Shown: positions 35,668 to 47,500 of the stretch, piece after piece
Position numbering within the stretch: position 1 is the stretch's first letter
Layout: the number at the start of each line of letters is the position of its first letter
Origin: Apoderus coryli
Lineage: Eukaryota; Arthropoda; Insecta; Coleoptera; Attelabidae
Length of the DNA stretch: 64,000 bases
NCBI GenBank assembly: GCA_911728435.2
Contig: OU452202.1
Location: forward strand, 7,853,135 to 7,917,134
Direction of reading: 5' to 3'
Program-made: the position numbers and the translations under genes
The notes under the pieces: generated by a model
Databases searched by the model: none
What the model saw: the letters and a program-made list of their open reading frames with translations, nothing else
Told to the model about the DNA's origin: nothing

Positions 35668-36189
35668 CCAATCAAATTTTGTAATTTTGTGGCATATGAA
35701 ACAATTTCACCTAATCATGTCAACATTGCACTGATAATTGCATTCAGTGCAATTATCAATCACTATATGACAACACTATTAAGTCACGCCGTTTTGGCAA
35801 TGTGAATGTTCAAAGTAAGACAAAATTCCCAGAAATCCAACCTACAGTCACAAATATATTTGGGGAATATTTATGGAATTTTGCTGCGAACGAGAATATG
35901 AATGAGTTATAATTTTTTCTGTCAAAAAATTTTCCACTGAATATCCCTCATAATTTTATAACAAGTTTAATAAAACTGAATAATTTGTAAACGTTGTTCT
36001 TGCGTATATCTTTCCATGATGAAATTGTAAACACTACTGAATACAATGACAAACAAATGACAGATCATCACATATTACAAATAGCCGTAACGTCGCTTCA
36101 AAATCATATATCATCCCTATTGGAAAACCTATTTATATTATAGGTATATTTTAATATTACGTATAAGAAGCTCAAAAATGTCGCACAGG

Positions 36190-36790
36190 AAATTATTGAT
36201 TTTATCTAAGCATCCGATATTGTTTAATTTGAGATACCGGCAGAAAGATGCGCGAACTGGTTTTGATATTGTAATGGGTTTATCAATATACCAAACTTGG
36301 TATAGTGTATCCAAAGCCAATGTAAAATATATAAATTTAACGATTCTACCTGGGCTATCCGTTCCCATGTCTCTTTACATTATAAATGGGCATCGAATGT
36401 AGCGTTTTTTGATACATTTCTCTCTCGTATATAAGACGTATTATCATCATGCCTGCCAAAGGATACCGACAGTAATAAAAATAACTACAGTGACTGGAAA
36501 AAGTATTGGGTTGATGATTAATCGAAAAAAAAAGGATTAGAGGTTGCAAATAAATATATGAATGAAACAAATAATTTTTGGCAACGTGTTATTTTCTCAG
36601 ATTAATCTAAATATAATCGGATGGACATCATATGGCATTGCGAAGACTTAATTTGGAATTTAAACAAGAAAATTTGTGCCCACAGTAAAACACGGTGGCA
36701 GAATATTGCAACCATGATCAGTTCAATAGTTTTTCTTAGATTATTAAAATGAAAGAAGATCTATTAAATTAGATAATAATCTCACAACTA
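36190..36790 (+). mobile_element. Tc1-like element remnant
   Basis: 36,535-36,715 reads NNFWQRVIFSD, stop, SKYN, then WTSYGIAKT and KFVPTVKHGG in mixed frames. This is the first catalytic aspartate region and the following VKHGG motif of Tc1 transposases, where the E of SDES has become a stop. The flanks 36,298-36,420 and 36,711-36,775 match the deleted copy at 22.47-22.74 kb. Confidence 0.6.
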
Positions 36791-36799
36791 CATAACTCA

Positions 36800-37197
36800 T
36801 GATCAAGAAATATAAATCAGTTAACAAAGCCATTTCGTGAAACTAATCGTTTGTCAAGTGTGTTGTTGTTCGCGCGCTGTGTTGCATGTTGCTCCATCCT
36901 GCTGAAACGAGATGTCTTCAACATTGATAATTTTTTCAGCTGGGCGTTAACACTTCCGACCATCATCAATTTAAGATGATGAGCCGATTTCTGTCTATTG
37001 ACATGGCCATTTAACCAAATGTGTGATTCGTCATTGAACAAAAGCAATGTTTCCTTCGGACCATTCATCAAATCCAAGCCGCTAACGATGATCGTGCAGT
37101 TTCAAATCCTGAATTTTAGAGGCACGTAAATCCAGATCTTTACGCAAAATTTTCCATAAAGTGGATGGACACAAGTTCAATTGTTGAGCACGGGTGA
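36800..37197 (-). mobile_element. mariner-like transposase fragment
   Basis: Minus-strand reading from 37,197: RAQQLNLCPSTLWKILRKDL, DLRASKIQDLKLHDHR, stop, then LLLFNDESHIWLNGHVNRQ at about 37,000-37,060, and after a deletion DISFQQDGAT- and LVSRNGFVN-like pieces near 36,830-36,920. It is related to, but distinct from, the family at 34.3-36.1 kb. It is cut off sharply at 37,197 by the next segment. Confidence 0.7.
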
Positions 37198-37990
37198 CGC
37201 GTATTAAGGGACAGACAGAGTGTTATTACGTCGCGTGTTATCACATCAGCAAAATCTCACATGCTATCACGCCTTCGAAATATACTATAACACCGCAGAT
37301 CACTTTTATTGTAAACTCTGGCAACATATTCAAACATTTCCTACAGTTGCTTCATTGTAGGAAAGATTCCAAAACAATGTACTTGGATCCGAAATTAAAC
37401 ATAAAGCAAATGTACAGGTTGTACAAGGATGAATGTGTAAAGGAAAACAGGGAATCCTTAAAGGAGTCGTACTATCGCCATATTTTTAGGTCACATTTTA
37501 CCTTATCTTTCCATAAACCCAGAAAAGATCAATGTTCAATATGTACATCGTATGAAGCTGCTTGTGAGTAAACCAAAACAAGTATACAAGAAAAATACAA
37601 CATTCACATAACAAAGAAAGAAATCACCAGGCAGGAAATAAACTTGGACTAGGATACAGCCAAAGACAATCCTGAAAAGATCCATTCGGCTAATTTTGAT
37701 TCACAGCAAGAAAATCCTGGAAAAACTAATTATGGTGGACCGAAATAAGGATCAAGATGGCAGTGTGAGAAACTGGCACCACATTAAGTGGATAAGGTAT
37801 AAGAAGGCATTCCCCTTTGTCATGAAAGTTAAAAAGTAATGTTGGTGAAGATTTTCGCATTATTATGATTCTTCCACGTAGAGGACGGCGGGTTACAGTT
37901 GCTGTTATGAAACTGTGGTACCAGATATTAATGAAACTAAAGAAAAACCCTTTTTTGATCCCTTATTAATAAGTATAATTTTGTTTTTAA
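37194..37990 (+). pseudogene. transposon-derived DUF7869-like protein remnant
   Basis: The frame to 37,571 includes NIFKHFLQLLHCRKDSKTMY, LDPKLNIKQMYRLYKDECVK, SLKESYYRHIFRSHFTLSFH and KPRKDQCSICTSYE. The KxDxCxxC cluster after an FNxxFH-type segment is typical of a family of insect transposon-encoded proteins with a DUF7869-type domain. Downstream, past stops, VRNWHHIKWIRYKKAFPF (about 37,760-37,815) resembles the C-terminal part of the same family. The element's ends and superfamily are not known to me. Confidence 0.5.
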
Positions 37991-38080
37991 AGTTTTGGCT
38001 ATAATGTATGACCAGAATTTTGACAAAATATATTATTCAAAAGAAGTAGTCCATATTGAAGTGGAGTGAGTGTTATTGAG

Positions 38081-38345
38081 TAAAAATAAAAAGTCAACCT
38101 CCACGAAATAAACCAATATATTGCTCTAGGAACGGATATCGAACCATACTTTGCGCGTTCTTGTTCCAGACACCAATACGTTTCTCTTTTTCGACGTTGA
38201 TCGTCATGTACCGTGCACTTTAGTTTTTAGGATTGTTCAACCACTGATGTTGGGGATTAATGCCCCGAAACATGTATTGTTCGATATCCGCTCCTAGAGC
38301 AATATATTGGTTTTATCATGGAGATTGACTTTTTATTTTTCCTCA
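38081..38345 (+). mobile_element. inverted-repeat element with hammerhead-like motif
   Basis: AAAAAGTCAACCTCCACGAA, then AACCAATATATTGCTCTAGG at 38,089-38,135, is repeated inverted at 38,270-38,335. The right half also contains CACTGATGTTGGGGATTAAT and GCCCCGAAACATGTATTG (38,242-38,279). So one arm carries the hammerhead-type repeat and the other has only its 3' part. Confidence 0.55.
38243..38277 (+). ncRNA. hammerhead-like motif, one core change
   Basis: CTGATGT replaces CTGATGA; stem II GGGG/CCCC and GAAACATGT are intact. Possibly weakened or inactive. Confidence 0.4.
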
Positions 38346-40090
38346 AATATATTAGTGTCTTGCGCAATTTGCTTTTGATATAATTCTTACAAAGCTCAGA
38401 AACATGACACTGATTTTAATTCATTCAGAACTGTATAAATTAAAATATGTTTTAATTCAATTGTTGTTGTTATAACTCGATTTGATCAAGCGTCCTAATT
38501 TTTATTTTCCATTTTCTGAACAATTATGATTTGGTAGATAGCCACATATGGAACTAGGCCATCGAAATATAGGTTCGTAGAGAAGCAAGCACTAATATCC
38601 TTGAGCATTTTAGGGATTAACTCATTTCTAGCGATTACCTATGAAATATACTTGAAACTCCTTAGAATTTTTGTCGCATACCAAGCCATGACTGATCAAC
38701 GAAACGCCCATCTGGTTAGGGTGTCTTGCTTTGTCTAAGAAATACTTTTTAAACATTCTTTTCCCCAAACGATGCGATTCTATGTTCTGTAAGATAAATA
38801 CATTTTGTTTATTATCAGATTTTCAAACTATATTTCTCTTTTATTTTTACGTATAATAAATTGTATTCACTATTTTTAAGTCTCAAAGGAATGTAGAGGC
38901 AAGATGAAAATATATATGATGTTGATTGACGAGCCTAGTGAAGGAAGTGACTAGTTTTTACTTTCATTTATATGTATTTTTTATTTATCTCACTTTAATA
39001 GAGATATAAATCTTCTTTCTTTTATTGTTGGAAAAATATACATATCATTTGTGAAAGCTTAGTAATGATTAATAAAAATACCTTATGTGTTTATTGTTAT
39101 CGCACAACTGGATTTAAATTTGGCAATTTGTTGTGGTAAAATCGAACACTGAACTAGTTTCAATTTTTTTGTTGGCAACTTTACAATCCCGCAAATAAAT
39201 ATGACTATCTGGATTTCCCACTAGTAAAAATAATGATGCCAGGTTTATATGTATAGGGTATCATAAATTTTTTTAATATCGGTTGATATTGATACAAATG
39301 TTTAAAAAACATAATAAATTATCTACTGTCCTAATTATTAACTGCCTAGAGAACTCCAACCTGTTCGCTCAAAATACAATAGAAAACAGCAATCTAGAAG
39401 TTCGGTTTGGTCCTAAAACTCTTACAAAGTTTGGTTTTGTCTGTCGCCCATGGATGTTTAGCTGGCTGACTAAGACACTAAGCTTCAAAACAGTTCCAGT
39501 TCAAACTAACGTATCATGTCGTTTGCAATGAGAAGAGGCATATCTACTAAGCCAGTTAAGCCCATCATAGGAACTTCACGGAACATATGTGGCAGCGGTT
39601 TAAATATAAATGGCCGAAGGAAAACGCGATAGCAAACTTATAGAAAAATATTATGTTCAGATAGTAGACCAACTTATGATCTTGAATCGTTAGCAAATAT
39701 ACTGTTAGGAAAGCACTAATTAATGCAGCCTACATTGACAGCGATATTTGTCTTCTGTATGAAAAGTCACGTAAATGGGCAATTAAATGTTATCTAGCTC
39801 CACCATTTGTGTGTCTATCTCGTCGCGGATGTTTCCTGCAACTCTGAAAAGAAAGATTAATATCTCAAATTGTCAGACTGTAAGTTGAGATGCAAAATGC
39901 TAGAGAGCTTCTAAATTATATCAAAAATGTATAGCTAATTTGATTGTTCTGAATGGACAATGAGGTTATGTGATACACTTCTGTATAGAGCGTGTGAACA
40001 TGATAACTTACATGAATCCGTTTCGAGCGAACGATGACCAACGATGGAGTCGTTCATCCATCGGTCTTTTTAGCCTTTGTCACAAACCAG
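38346..40090. other. no gene recognised
   Basis: The longest unassigned stretch of the left flank of pyd. A + frame at 39,283-39,531 has no domain. 39,400-40,080 is less AT-rich than its surroundings and may be an old element, but I cannot name it. Confidence 0.4.
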
Positions 40091-40095
40091 TGTCA

Positions 40096-40195
40096 AATAC
40101 AGGATGTGCCAATTAAAAAAAAAACTTGGATGTGCAAAATTGCAAATCGAGATTTCCGTTAATTTTCCGACGATTTGCGACACCCTGTATAAGTT
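40096..40195. mobile_element. ~100-bp MITE, TACAGGATGT/ACACCCTGTA ends
   Basis: TACAGGATGTGCCAATTAAA at the left and CGACACCCTGTATAAG at the right, with TGCAAATCG and CGATTTGCG inside as further inverted pieces. A similar short unit is at 40,415-40,482 (TATAGGGTGCCTC and GGACGCCCTGTATT). Confidence 0.5.
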
Positions 40196-40484
40196 TACAA
40201 TACCTAAATGCCACATATGGTTAGACAGTAGCTTCTTTAAGTTATTAGTGAAATTTTATGATGTAACTAGCGACTGCACAAGACATTTTTTGCGGAGATC
40301 ATACATTTGTTATAAAAAAATACATAATCTTAATTTCTGTCTAAATTACACAAAATTCGGTTAGGGAGTTGTTATAAAACTTACCCTTAATTATTCCAAG
40401 AAATCTAAAAAAATATATAGGGTGCCTCTTTTGAAATTCTGGAGTTTTTGTCGGTGCCACACTTTTAGGACGCCCTGTATTATT

Positions 40485-40972
40485 AACACTCAAATAATTT
40501 TAAAATATTTTTTGAAGTAAACCATATCTGAGAGCAGTGACACATAAATATGTTAAATAAAACACGTCTTTTCCACAAACTAGATTCTTTATACGCTAAA
40601 ACAAAATTAACAAATTCCAGACAAGCCGATTCCATCTTCAGTGGCTTTTAGACTTTAATCTTTCATTAAGTGGTGATAAATTGGAACATTAGATTCAAAC
40701 TTATCACATAGTTACAATTGTCGAATGATATCGAGGATTTTAGATTTTAACATCTAAAATATCCTGAAAAGCATTTAAATATATAAACTTCACAATCTTA
40801 TAGCATGAATATTTGAGTGGTGTTACCATTTTGTGGTTTTTCTTTTTATATAATTATGTTGTTAATATTCAAATTAATTTAGTAGAACATTACATCAATA
40901 ATTTTTCAGGAATTCAGTCTGTCAAGGGCCTTGCCCGTATGTTTCTTTTTTACAAATTTTAATACTTAAGAT
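40485..40972. other. no gene recognised
   Basis: AT-rich; nothing assigned. Confidence 0.4.
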
Positions 40973-40974
40973 TT

Positions 40975-41090
40975 AAATTTAAGGCTGATGATGGAGCGGG
41001 ACTCCGAAACATGTCCCCTTTTATAAAGGAATCTTAATACAATTTTATTAGTGGAGATGATGTATGTATTTTTATTGTAATCATTTTTGT
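40975..41090 (+). repeat. dispersed repeat with intact hammerhead core
   Basis: Layout: hammerhead motif, about 35 AT-rich bases, AGTGGAGATGATG, then ATTTTTATTGTAATCA. The same layout occurs at 3.8 (-), 44.8 (-) and 52.9 kb (+). Confidence 0.65.
40981..41018 (+). ncRNA. hammerhead-ribozyme-like motif, intact boxes
   Basis: AAGGCTGATGATGGAGCGGG, ACTCCGAAACATGTCCCCTT. Boxes CUGAUGA and GAAA are intact; GGAG/CUCC make stem II around CGGGA; AC/GU with a two-base loop could make a minimal stem III; and AAGG/CCTT make stem I with cleavage expected after GUC. There is one extra U between CUGAUGA and stem II. Confidence 0.6.
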
Positions 41091-41339
41091 TCTTTTTCTC
41101 TTTTTCTTTTTCATTTTCATTAAAGGATTATTTAGAATTTTAAGATATCCGGATATTACAATTCATCCAAATAATTAATAAATTTTAAATTACTTTAAAA
41201 CCAATAAACTTTCGTATTAATATTGTTTTTTATAAAGTCAAGAGTTTCAAAGTTTCTGTCCCCTAATAAAGTGCCCACCCTGTACATGTTATTAAATAGT
41301 CGTAGCGAAAAATATTTATTTGTATCTTTTTGTTTTCAG

Positions 41340-41503
41340 GAACGAGGATGGGAATTCAAACAGATTTGTGTCACAAGAGTACCTGGATATGGATTTGGTA
41401 TTGCTGTTTCTGGCGGGAGAGATAATCCTCATTTTGCTTCTGGAGATCCTAGTATTGCTGTTAGCGATGTGCTTGCGAACGGTCCTGCGGAACGACTTTT
41501 ACA
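41340..41503 (+). CDS. pyd: pyd exon: first half of PDZ1
   Basis: 54 codons plus two bases, from TTTTCAG to the donor GTGAGT. Contains the carboxylate-binding loop as [11 protein letters not shown] and the segment [16 protein letters not shown]. The split codon CA|A gives Gln with the next exon 5.2 kb away. The start phase is taken as 0 but cannot be proved without the upstream exon. Confidence 0.93.
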
Positions 41504-44500
41504 GTGAGTTAATTTCAACTATAAAATATTTTCTTTTTTTTTTTCATGGTGTCGGATTCCCTATTAAAAATGACCTAATTAGTTATTTGGACGAACTTCC
41601 ATTTGGCATAAATTAGAGGTTGATGACCCTTCGCCTCAAACTAAGCTGAGATTATAAGCGCGTACCCGTACCATGAACACCGACGAAGAATTAAAGGAAT
41701 TCTACTCCCAGCTTGATAGAGTGCTGACCAATATTCCTGACTCCGACAGGATCATCCTGCTAGGAGACTTCAACGCTCGAGTTGGTGGAGACCAACCATC
41801 ATCAAAGAAGGAGTAGGAAAGTGTAACTCCAACGGAACAAGATTTTGTAATTACAAACACAATTTTTAAACATGGCAACATCCAAGGTATAATCACTAGC
41901 ATTTGGTCGACTACGTAATTGTTCGCGCTCGAGATCGACATGAAGTAAAGAGTACCAAAGGTTTAACGAGTGCTCATGGTGGCTGGACTGATCAAGGACT
42001 TGTGCGATCCGGTATGACCCTACGTCTACCTGCAAAACGACCACAACAGGGAAGGAAACTAAAGCGAAAGTTCAATATCGAATGCCTAAAGGACAACCGA
42101 GCGAAACAACAACAACATATGCTGGCCAAGCTTCCGGATGATATTGAACACACTAGTCGTTATTTAGGTCCGCCGTGCTCTCTGCTGGTGAGGAGACGGT
42201 ATACGCTTTGTGCGACGAAAACATCAGGATTGGATGGACGAAAATGATGAAGAGATACAAAGACTAATAGACACTAAGCGTAAAACATTCATCACCTGGC
42301 AAAATGACTGCAACTTAACATCATAAACTCGTCTCTTTTAAGTCTGAAGTGCAACGCAAAACTCAATATCTGAAGAATCAGTAGTGGCCGGCTAAATCGA
42401 ACGACAGCAACAACGCCAGAGCTTTCTTCCATGTCACTAAAGCCATTTACGGCTCCTCTGGTATTAAGACCAACACGAAGTGAAGAACAACTACTGGGAG
42501 CATATCGCTAACGAGCGACCGAGATGGAGGCGTACCATTTACGAGGCTCATCAAGTATTTGACGAGCAGCGTAGATGACATAAGGATGCGAAAAAACAAC
42601 TTTGAAAGGAGAGAGAACGCATCGATGGAGAAGCGCACCTAGAAGAGCCGGTAAATGGTGCTGATTGGGTGTGTCAGTTTTGCGACAGAATTTATGGCTC
42701 TAGGATCTTTCTGTTTAGCTATTTTAAGGTTCACAATAAAAATCCCTGAGTTGGAATAGTTCATACTCGTTAGCGAGTGAATACTGATGATGGGATGGTA
42801 ATTATTACGTTATGCCCACCTTACAAACAATATTACGAACAGATATTGGTCATTATTGAAAAAATGTTGCTAAACAGGGACTTCAAGGATTATCTGAATT
42901 TTTTAATTCCATGAATGTATCGTAATAATAACGCACGGCGGTAGCAACCACATAATCTTTTGACACGCTCAGGAATGTTAAGTTCGATGATTGAAAATCC
43001 TACTTTTCCAAGTCAGGTGTGCTAAATTTTTGTGGTGGCGCTAACTTGTATTTGAAAGTGGATTTAAGATATGCGAATAGAATATTTTCACCTACATGAT
43101 GTATAATTTAGTTGAGCAAAAGAAAGGTTCATAGTCTTTTTTGTTATCTATCACCACATTTCTTTTAATAATAATAATAATAATAATAAAATAATTTATT
43201 GAGCAATACTGTAGAATTACAATTTCAATAGTTAACAGTTTACTGGTCACTAGTGTTGTTCCGAATAACTTGAATCTATTGTTTAGTGAAAATAACAAGT
43301 TGGTTTATTTGTATCAACCAGTGACCTTAAAGATATGTTGCTTTAATTTTCTTTTTTTGTATTAGTTAGAGATTAGCTGCAATTGTATATTATAGTCTGT
43401 ATTTTTAATGTCGAAGACTTTTTTAAAATAAAAAATATTTTAATTTGCAAAAAGTACGTAGTGAAAATGAGTGAAAGAAAGCGATTGCTTAAATTAGTAT
43501 TGTTACACTTATCTCATCTATAATATAGGTAACAGTAAAGTAAGATCGTGACTATAATGTCTTATATTTAGCAAGCATTAGTTGGCACTTAGTACTTATT
43601 CCATTGTCACGAACTTTAAACTTTTCTTCGACATGTCTATTAGATATATGAATTAGGTCAAATCTTGATCATTAATATCAATCAAACTCTAGATTTTTTG
43701 TTCCGATAAAATTAGCATTGACTTTTAACATTTATTTAATAATCACAGCTACATTGTAGATAATGAATCTTCTTCTTTTACTTTTCGATTTTCGAAATGG
43801 ACGCCTTATACTTAGATGTATTTCTTTAGCTGACATGTTTTCTAGGTATTGTTGAATCAACATTCCACGGTTAGCTCGAATTTTGTTGCAACGGCGTAAA
43901 TTTACTCCTTTAAAATCTTGCCTGTTTCCAAGGCTTACGAAAATATTGTAGAATTATAATACCTAAGCGGCACAATCTCAACTTTTCTTTCATCGGGGTT
44001 TTTTTTTGTGTTAATAAACTATATTTAATAGTTGTTTCCAAGTTTATTATTATCTATTAGAAAAAAAGAAGAAGAAATGTACACTAACTAATATAAACAC
44101 GTTAACAACCATAAATAAATAATACAGTGCTCAAGAAAATTAAAGGAACACTTTTCGATAACCCTGTAACTTATTAAGTGATAATTAGGTATATACAGAT
44201 AAACATTTATATTTATAAAGGCACATATTTTTTTCTGGCATCTTCTTACGAATGTGTTCCTGTGGTATACTGTCCCAATCTTCGACTAGGGCTTCTGTTA
44301 GTGGCGGAAGGGTTTAATGTGGATTTGCACGATGTCGAATACGTCTGTCCGATATACTTACCTTAGTGTTCAATTCGATTAAGGCCAAGGCTTTTCGCTT
44401 AATGATCCATTTTACAAATTTCATGCTCTGTAAGAAAATGTAGGTATAGTAATCGCAGCAGAATGAGGCTTGCATTATCCTGGATGCAAAGAAAATCAGG

Positions 44501-47500
44501 GCATAGACCATATGCTGCAGGAATAACGTGATCTGACAGAATTATATCAATGTATCTTGCAGCTGTAAGACTTCTTGGTATCATTACAAGATCGGTTTTT
44601 GCCTCTAATCGTCTCTATTACCTGATGAGTCATCCTAAGTGTACTGTGAAGGTGTTTTGCTGTCGTTATTCGTTTTCGCAAAGAAGAAACTACTAAATAT
44701 CGGTCCTGAATTTGTGTAGTTTTGCGCAATTTTGTTGAGCATTGTAGTATTAACGTTATTCAAATGTGCTGCCACCAAGCATTAGATATCGCTCAGCGTG
44801 ATTGCAAATTCTTTGTAATTACAATAAAACAAAAATCATCGTCTCCACTATTTAATTCAAAAATTATGTCAAAGGGACATGTTTCGGAGACTCAGCTCCA
44901 TCATCAGCCTAAAAGGCAACAATACAATATTAAAAAGGGTTCTTACATAGATAACGAAAAACACAAGTTAACAAACCTTGGTGGTATAAAATGCTCACTT
45001 GGTGAAGGCAGAGCTCCTAACAGACTAAATTAAAGTATACAATTATTTTTGTTTAAAATATTAAATTTAAAATAACAGAAACACATACAGGTATATATAA
45101 ATAAAAAGATGTAAAAAAAAATGTTGGTCCCGATAAAGTAAAATGAACAGACAAAAAGTAATGGGACAGTACAAGCGCTATTAAAAGTTTATAAAGTAAA
45201 AAACTTCTACAGCTTCTGACGATAAAACCGTAGGATTTTACAGCTTCACCAGTTCTAGCAGCCACATGGGCTAGAGTCGAAAAGCACGCCCAGGTCAGCA
45301 GCAGTCAGACACCTAGCCAGTGCGGTCCCATCAACCGTGTAGCGAAAATTTATAATATTCTTCCTTCTAGTGAATGTCATACATTTGCATTTATACTCGT
45401 TAAGCGATAGTTTATTAGCGTTATACATCAATGTTCCACAGCCCTCAGATCGTCCTGCAACCGAAGACAGTCTACGTGACATGTAATAGGGGCGAACAAC
45501 TTAAGATCATCTGCAAAAAAAGCCGCTTTACACACGGACAATCATTTAGATCGTTTATGAAAATAGAAAAAAGAAGTGGACCCAAATTGAATTCCTGCGG
45601 AACGCCTGAGGAAGCCCAATACCTCTCTGACGTATATGAAGTAATTAACGACTTCACAACAATATTAAATCCGAATCGATCGAGCTTTTGAACAAGTATT
45701 CGGTGATCCAGACGATCGAATGCTTTAGCAAAGTCTGTAATAGTATATCTGATTATGCGTGTCAATTCAATTTAAATCGTTATTCAACGAGTTCCTATAG
45801 ACTTTCTGTTTGAGATAGCCCCATAGTCCATTACAGTCAAATCAGACAACTTAGAACCCCATTAGTAGAAATAGTTGAATCGTCTGATAAAATAATATTT
45901 TTACTAAAATTTTGATTTTGCAAATATTTATCGCCCCAAACAAAAATCTAATCAGAAACGGGCTTGTTAAACAAAACAATACTTAATTTCGAAAGTTTGT
46001 CTGTCAACCACTATACCTACTTTCACCAGGCGGCCGGTTGGGCGATCCACGACTCATCAGTGGTAATCGGTCAGTAGTTGAGAGCCAAACTCTCTACTTA
46101 CTGTGGACCGTTTCTAATATAGGCCTCCTCCTAAAGGCAGTATCGGCGCATCTATGTGTTGGTAATTGTACCTGATTGGGTCAGTGGCCTTCCGTGCAAT
46201 CGATATAGTGAATTGCTGTTCACTCGGCACATTACCAACGTAAACTAGATGTCGCGAAACACATTCATTTACACTTATGTACCGTGTGGAGTATATACCA
46301 CAGTAAATAGAGAGTTTTGGCTGTCATTTACACCTTATACGTGCACTCAATCCGTGGACACTGTATAGCTAGAAACCTAGTTTATTTTACATATTTCGGC
46401 AAATCATGACGTTATCTGAGTAAGAATCTACACATTATTTTTCCTTTGTATTTGTTTTTTGTAGCACTTTTATCAAATTGTGATTTGGAACAACTGGAGG
46501 CATTAAGTAAATCAAGAGTGCTGCAACATGTGAGCATTTTTGTCTCCTATAGCGTTATGCGTGTTATGATATTCTTGATATTAACCGTTTCTTGAGACCT
46601 TGAAAATCTTGATCGTACAAACTGGCTACTTTAGTTGGGTTCCAACAAGATCCTGCCATTTAATTAAAAATAAAATCATTTTCAATAAATTATGTTGTTT
46701 TCAGAGTGAATGATAGGATAATTACCGTGAATGGAATATCACTACAAAATGTAGATTATGCAACCGCAGTACAAGTGTTAAGGGACTCCGGGGACACCGT
46801 AACTTTGGTTGTAAAAAGACGAACTTTACAGCCAAGTCATAGCCACAGTGCATCATATAATGGACCACCACTTGCAGCTTTGGGAGTTAATCCACTTCCT
46901 GCTAAAGTTACACTTACAAAAAATTCGAAGAAAGAAGGTAATTATGTTATTTGTGATAATTATTTTAACTTCAATTTATTTACCACTGAAGATGCTTTTA
47001 AAAAGATAATTTTATCAAGAGCCTACATAACTCTTAACTCATGATTTACTAGTGTTGTAAGAACTTGACGATAAGGATTTTGTATCCGTAAATATACCTA
47101 ATAAATGAATATAATTTTGTGGCATAGCGAACAAAATTACTGGTGTTACCTACACAAAGTGTTTTGTGTATACACTATTGTCATTTCATTTCTATTTTTA
47201 TTTATATTTTTACGGCTGGTGTTACCTATAGATTGGATTTGATCGGCCTCTGTATGGTGGGATATGCATTACTATGTGTATGTAGATGGTACGTGTTTAC
47301 ATATATCTACTGTTGTATATCTCGTTGTGCTTAAATGCAGGTCGATATTGTAGATGGGCAACGACTATTATGGTACTCTGACGAGCTGATAATAAGAGCG
47401 AAATGAATTCGTCGGTATCTGTCGACCCATGCCGCGGTCTGGTTCTACTGAATTAGACTAAGGTCCTGTTAAATTAAACAAAATCCCTTGTGTAGGTAAC

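Larger units (their letters stand above)
34338..36129 (-). mobile_element. mariner-like element, nearly full length, with nested MITE
   Basis: Terminal inverted repeats: GGTTTTCCAATAAGAGTGAT at 34,338 and, read in reverse from 36,129, AGGTTTTCCAATAGGGATGA. The transposase runs on the minus strand from about 35,700 to 34,440. It has an N-terminal DUF4817-type domain, the first catalytic region IIFSDEAHFHLSGAVNKQ (about 35,160-35,215), the second QQDGATCHTAN (about 35,010-35,045), and after a nested insertion the third, LIPLDYF (about 34,640-34,660). Frameshifts at about 35,150 and 34,650 and an internal deletion between the first and second regions make it inactive. Without the insertion it would be about 1.5 kb. 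Confidence 0.85.
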
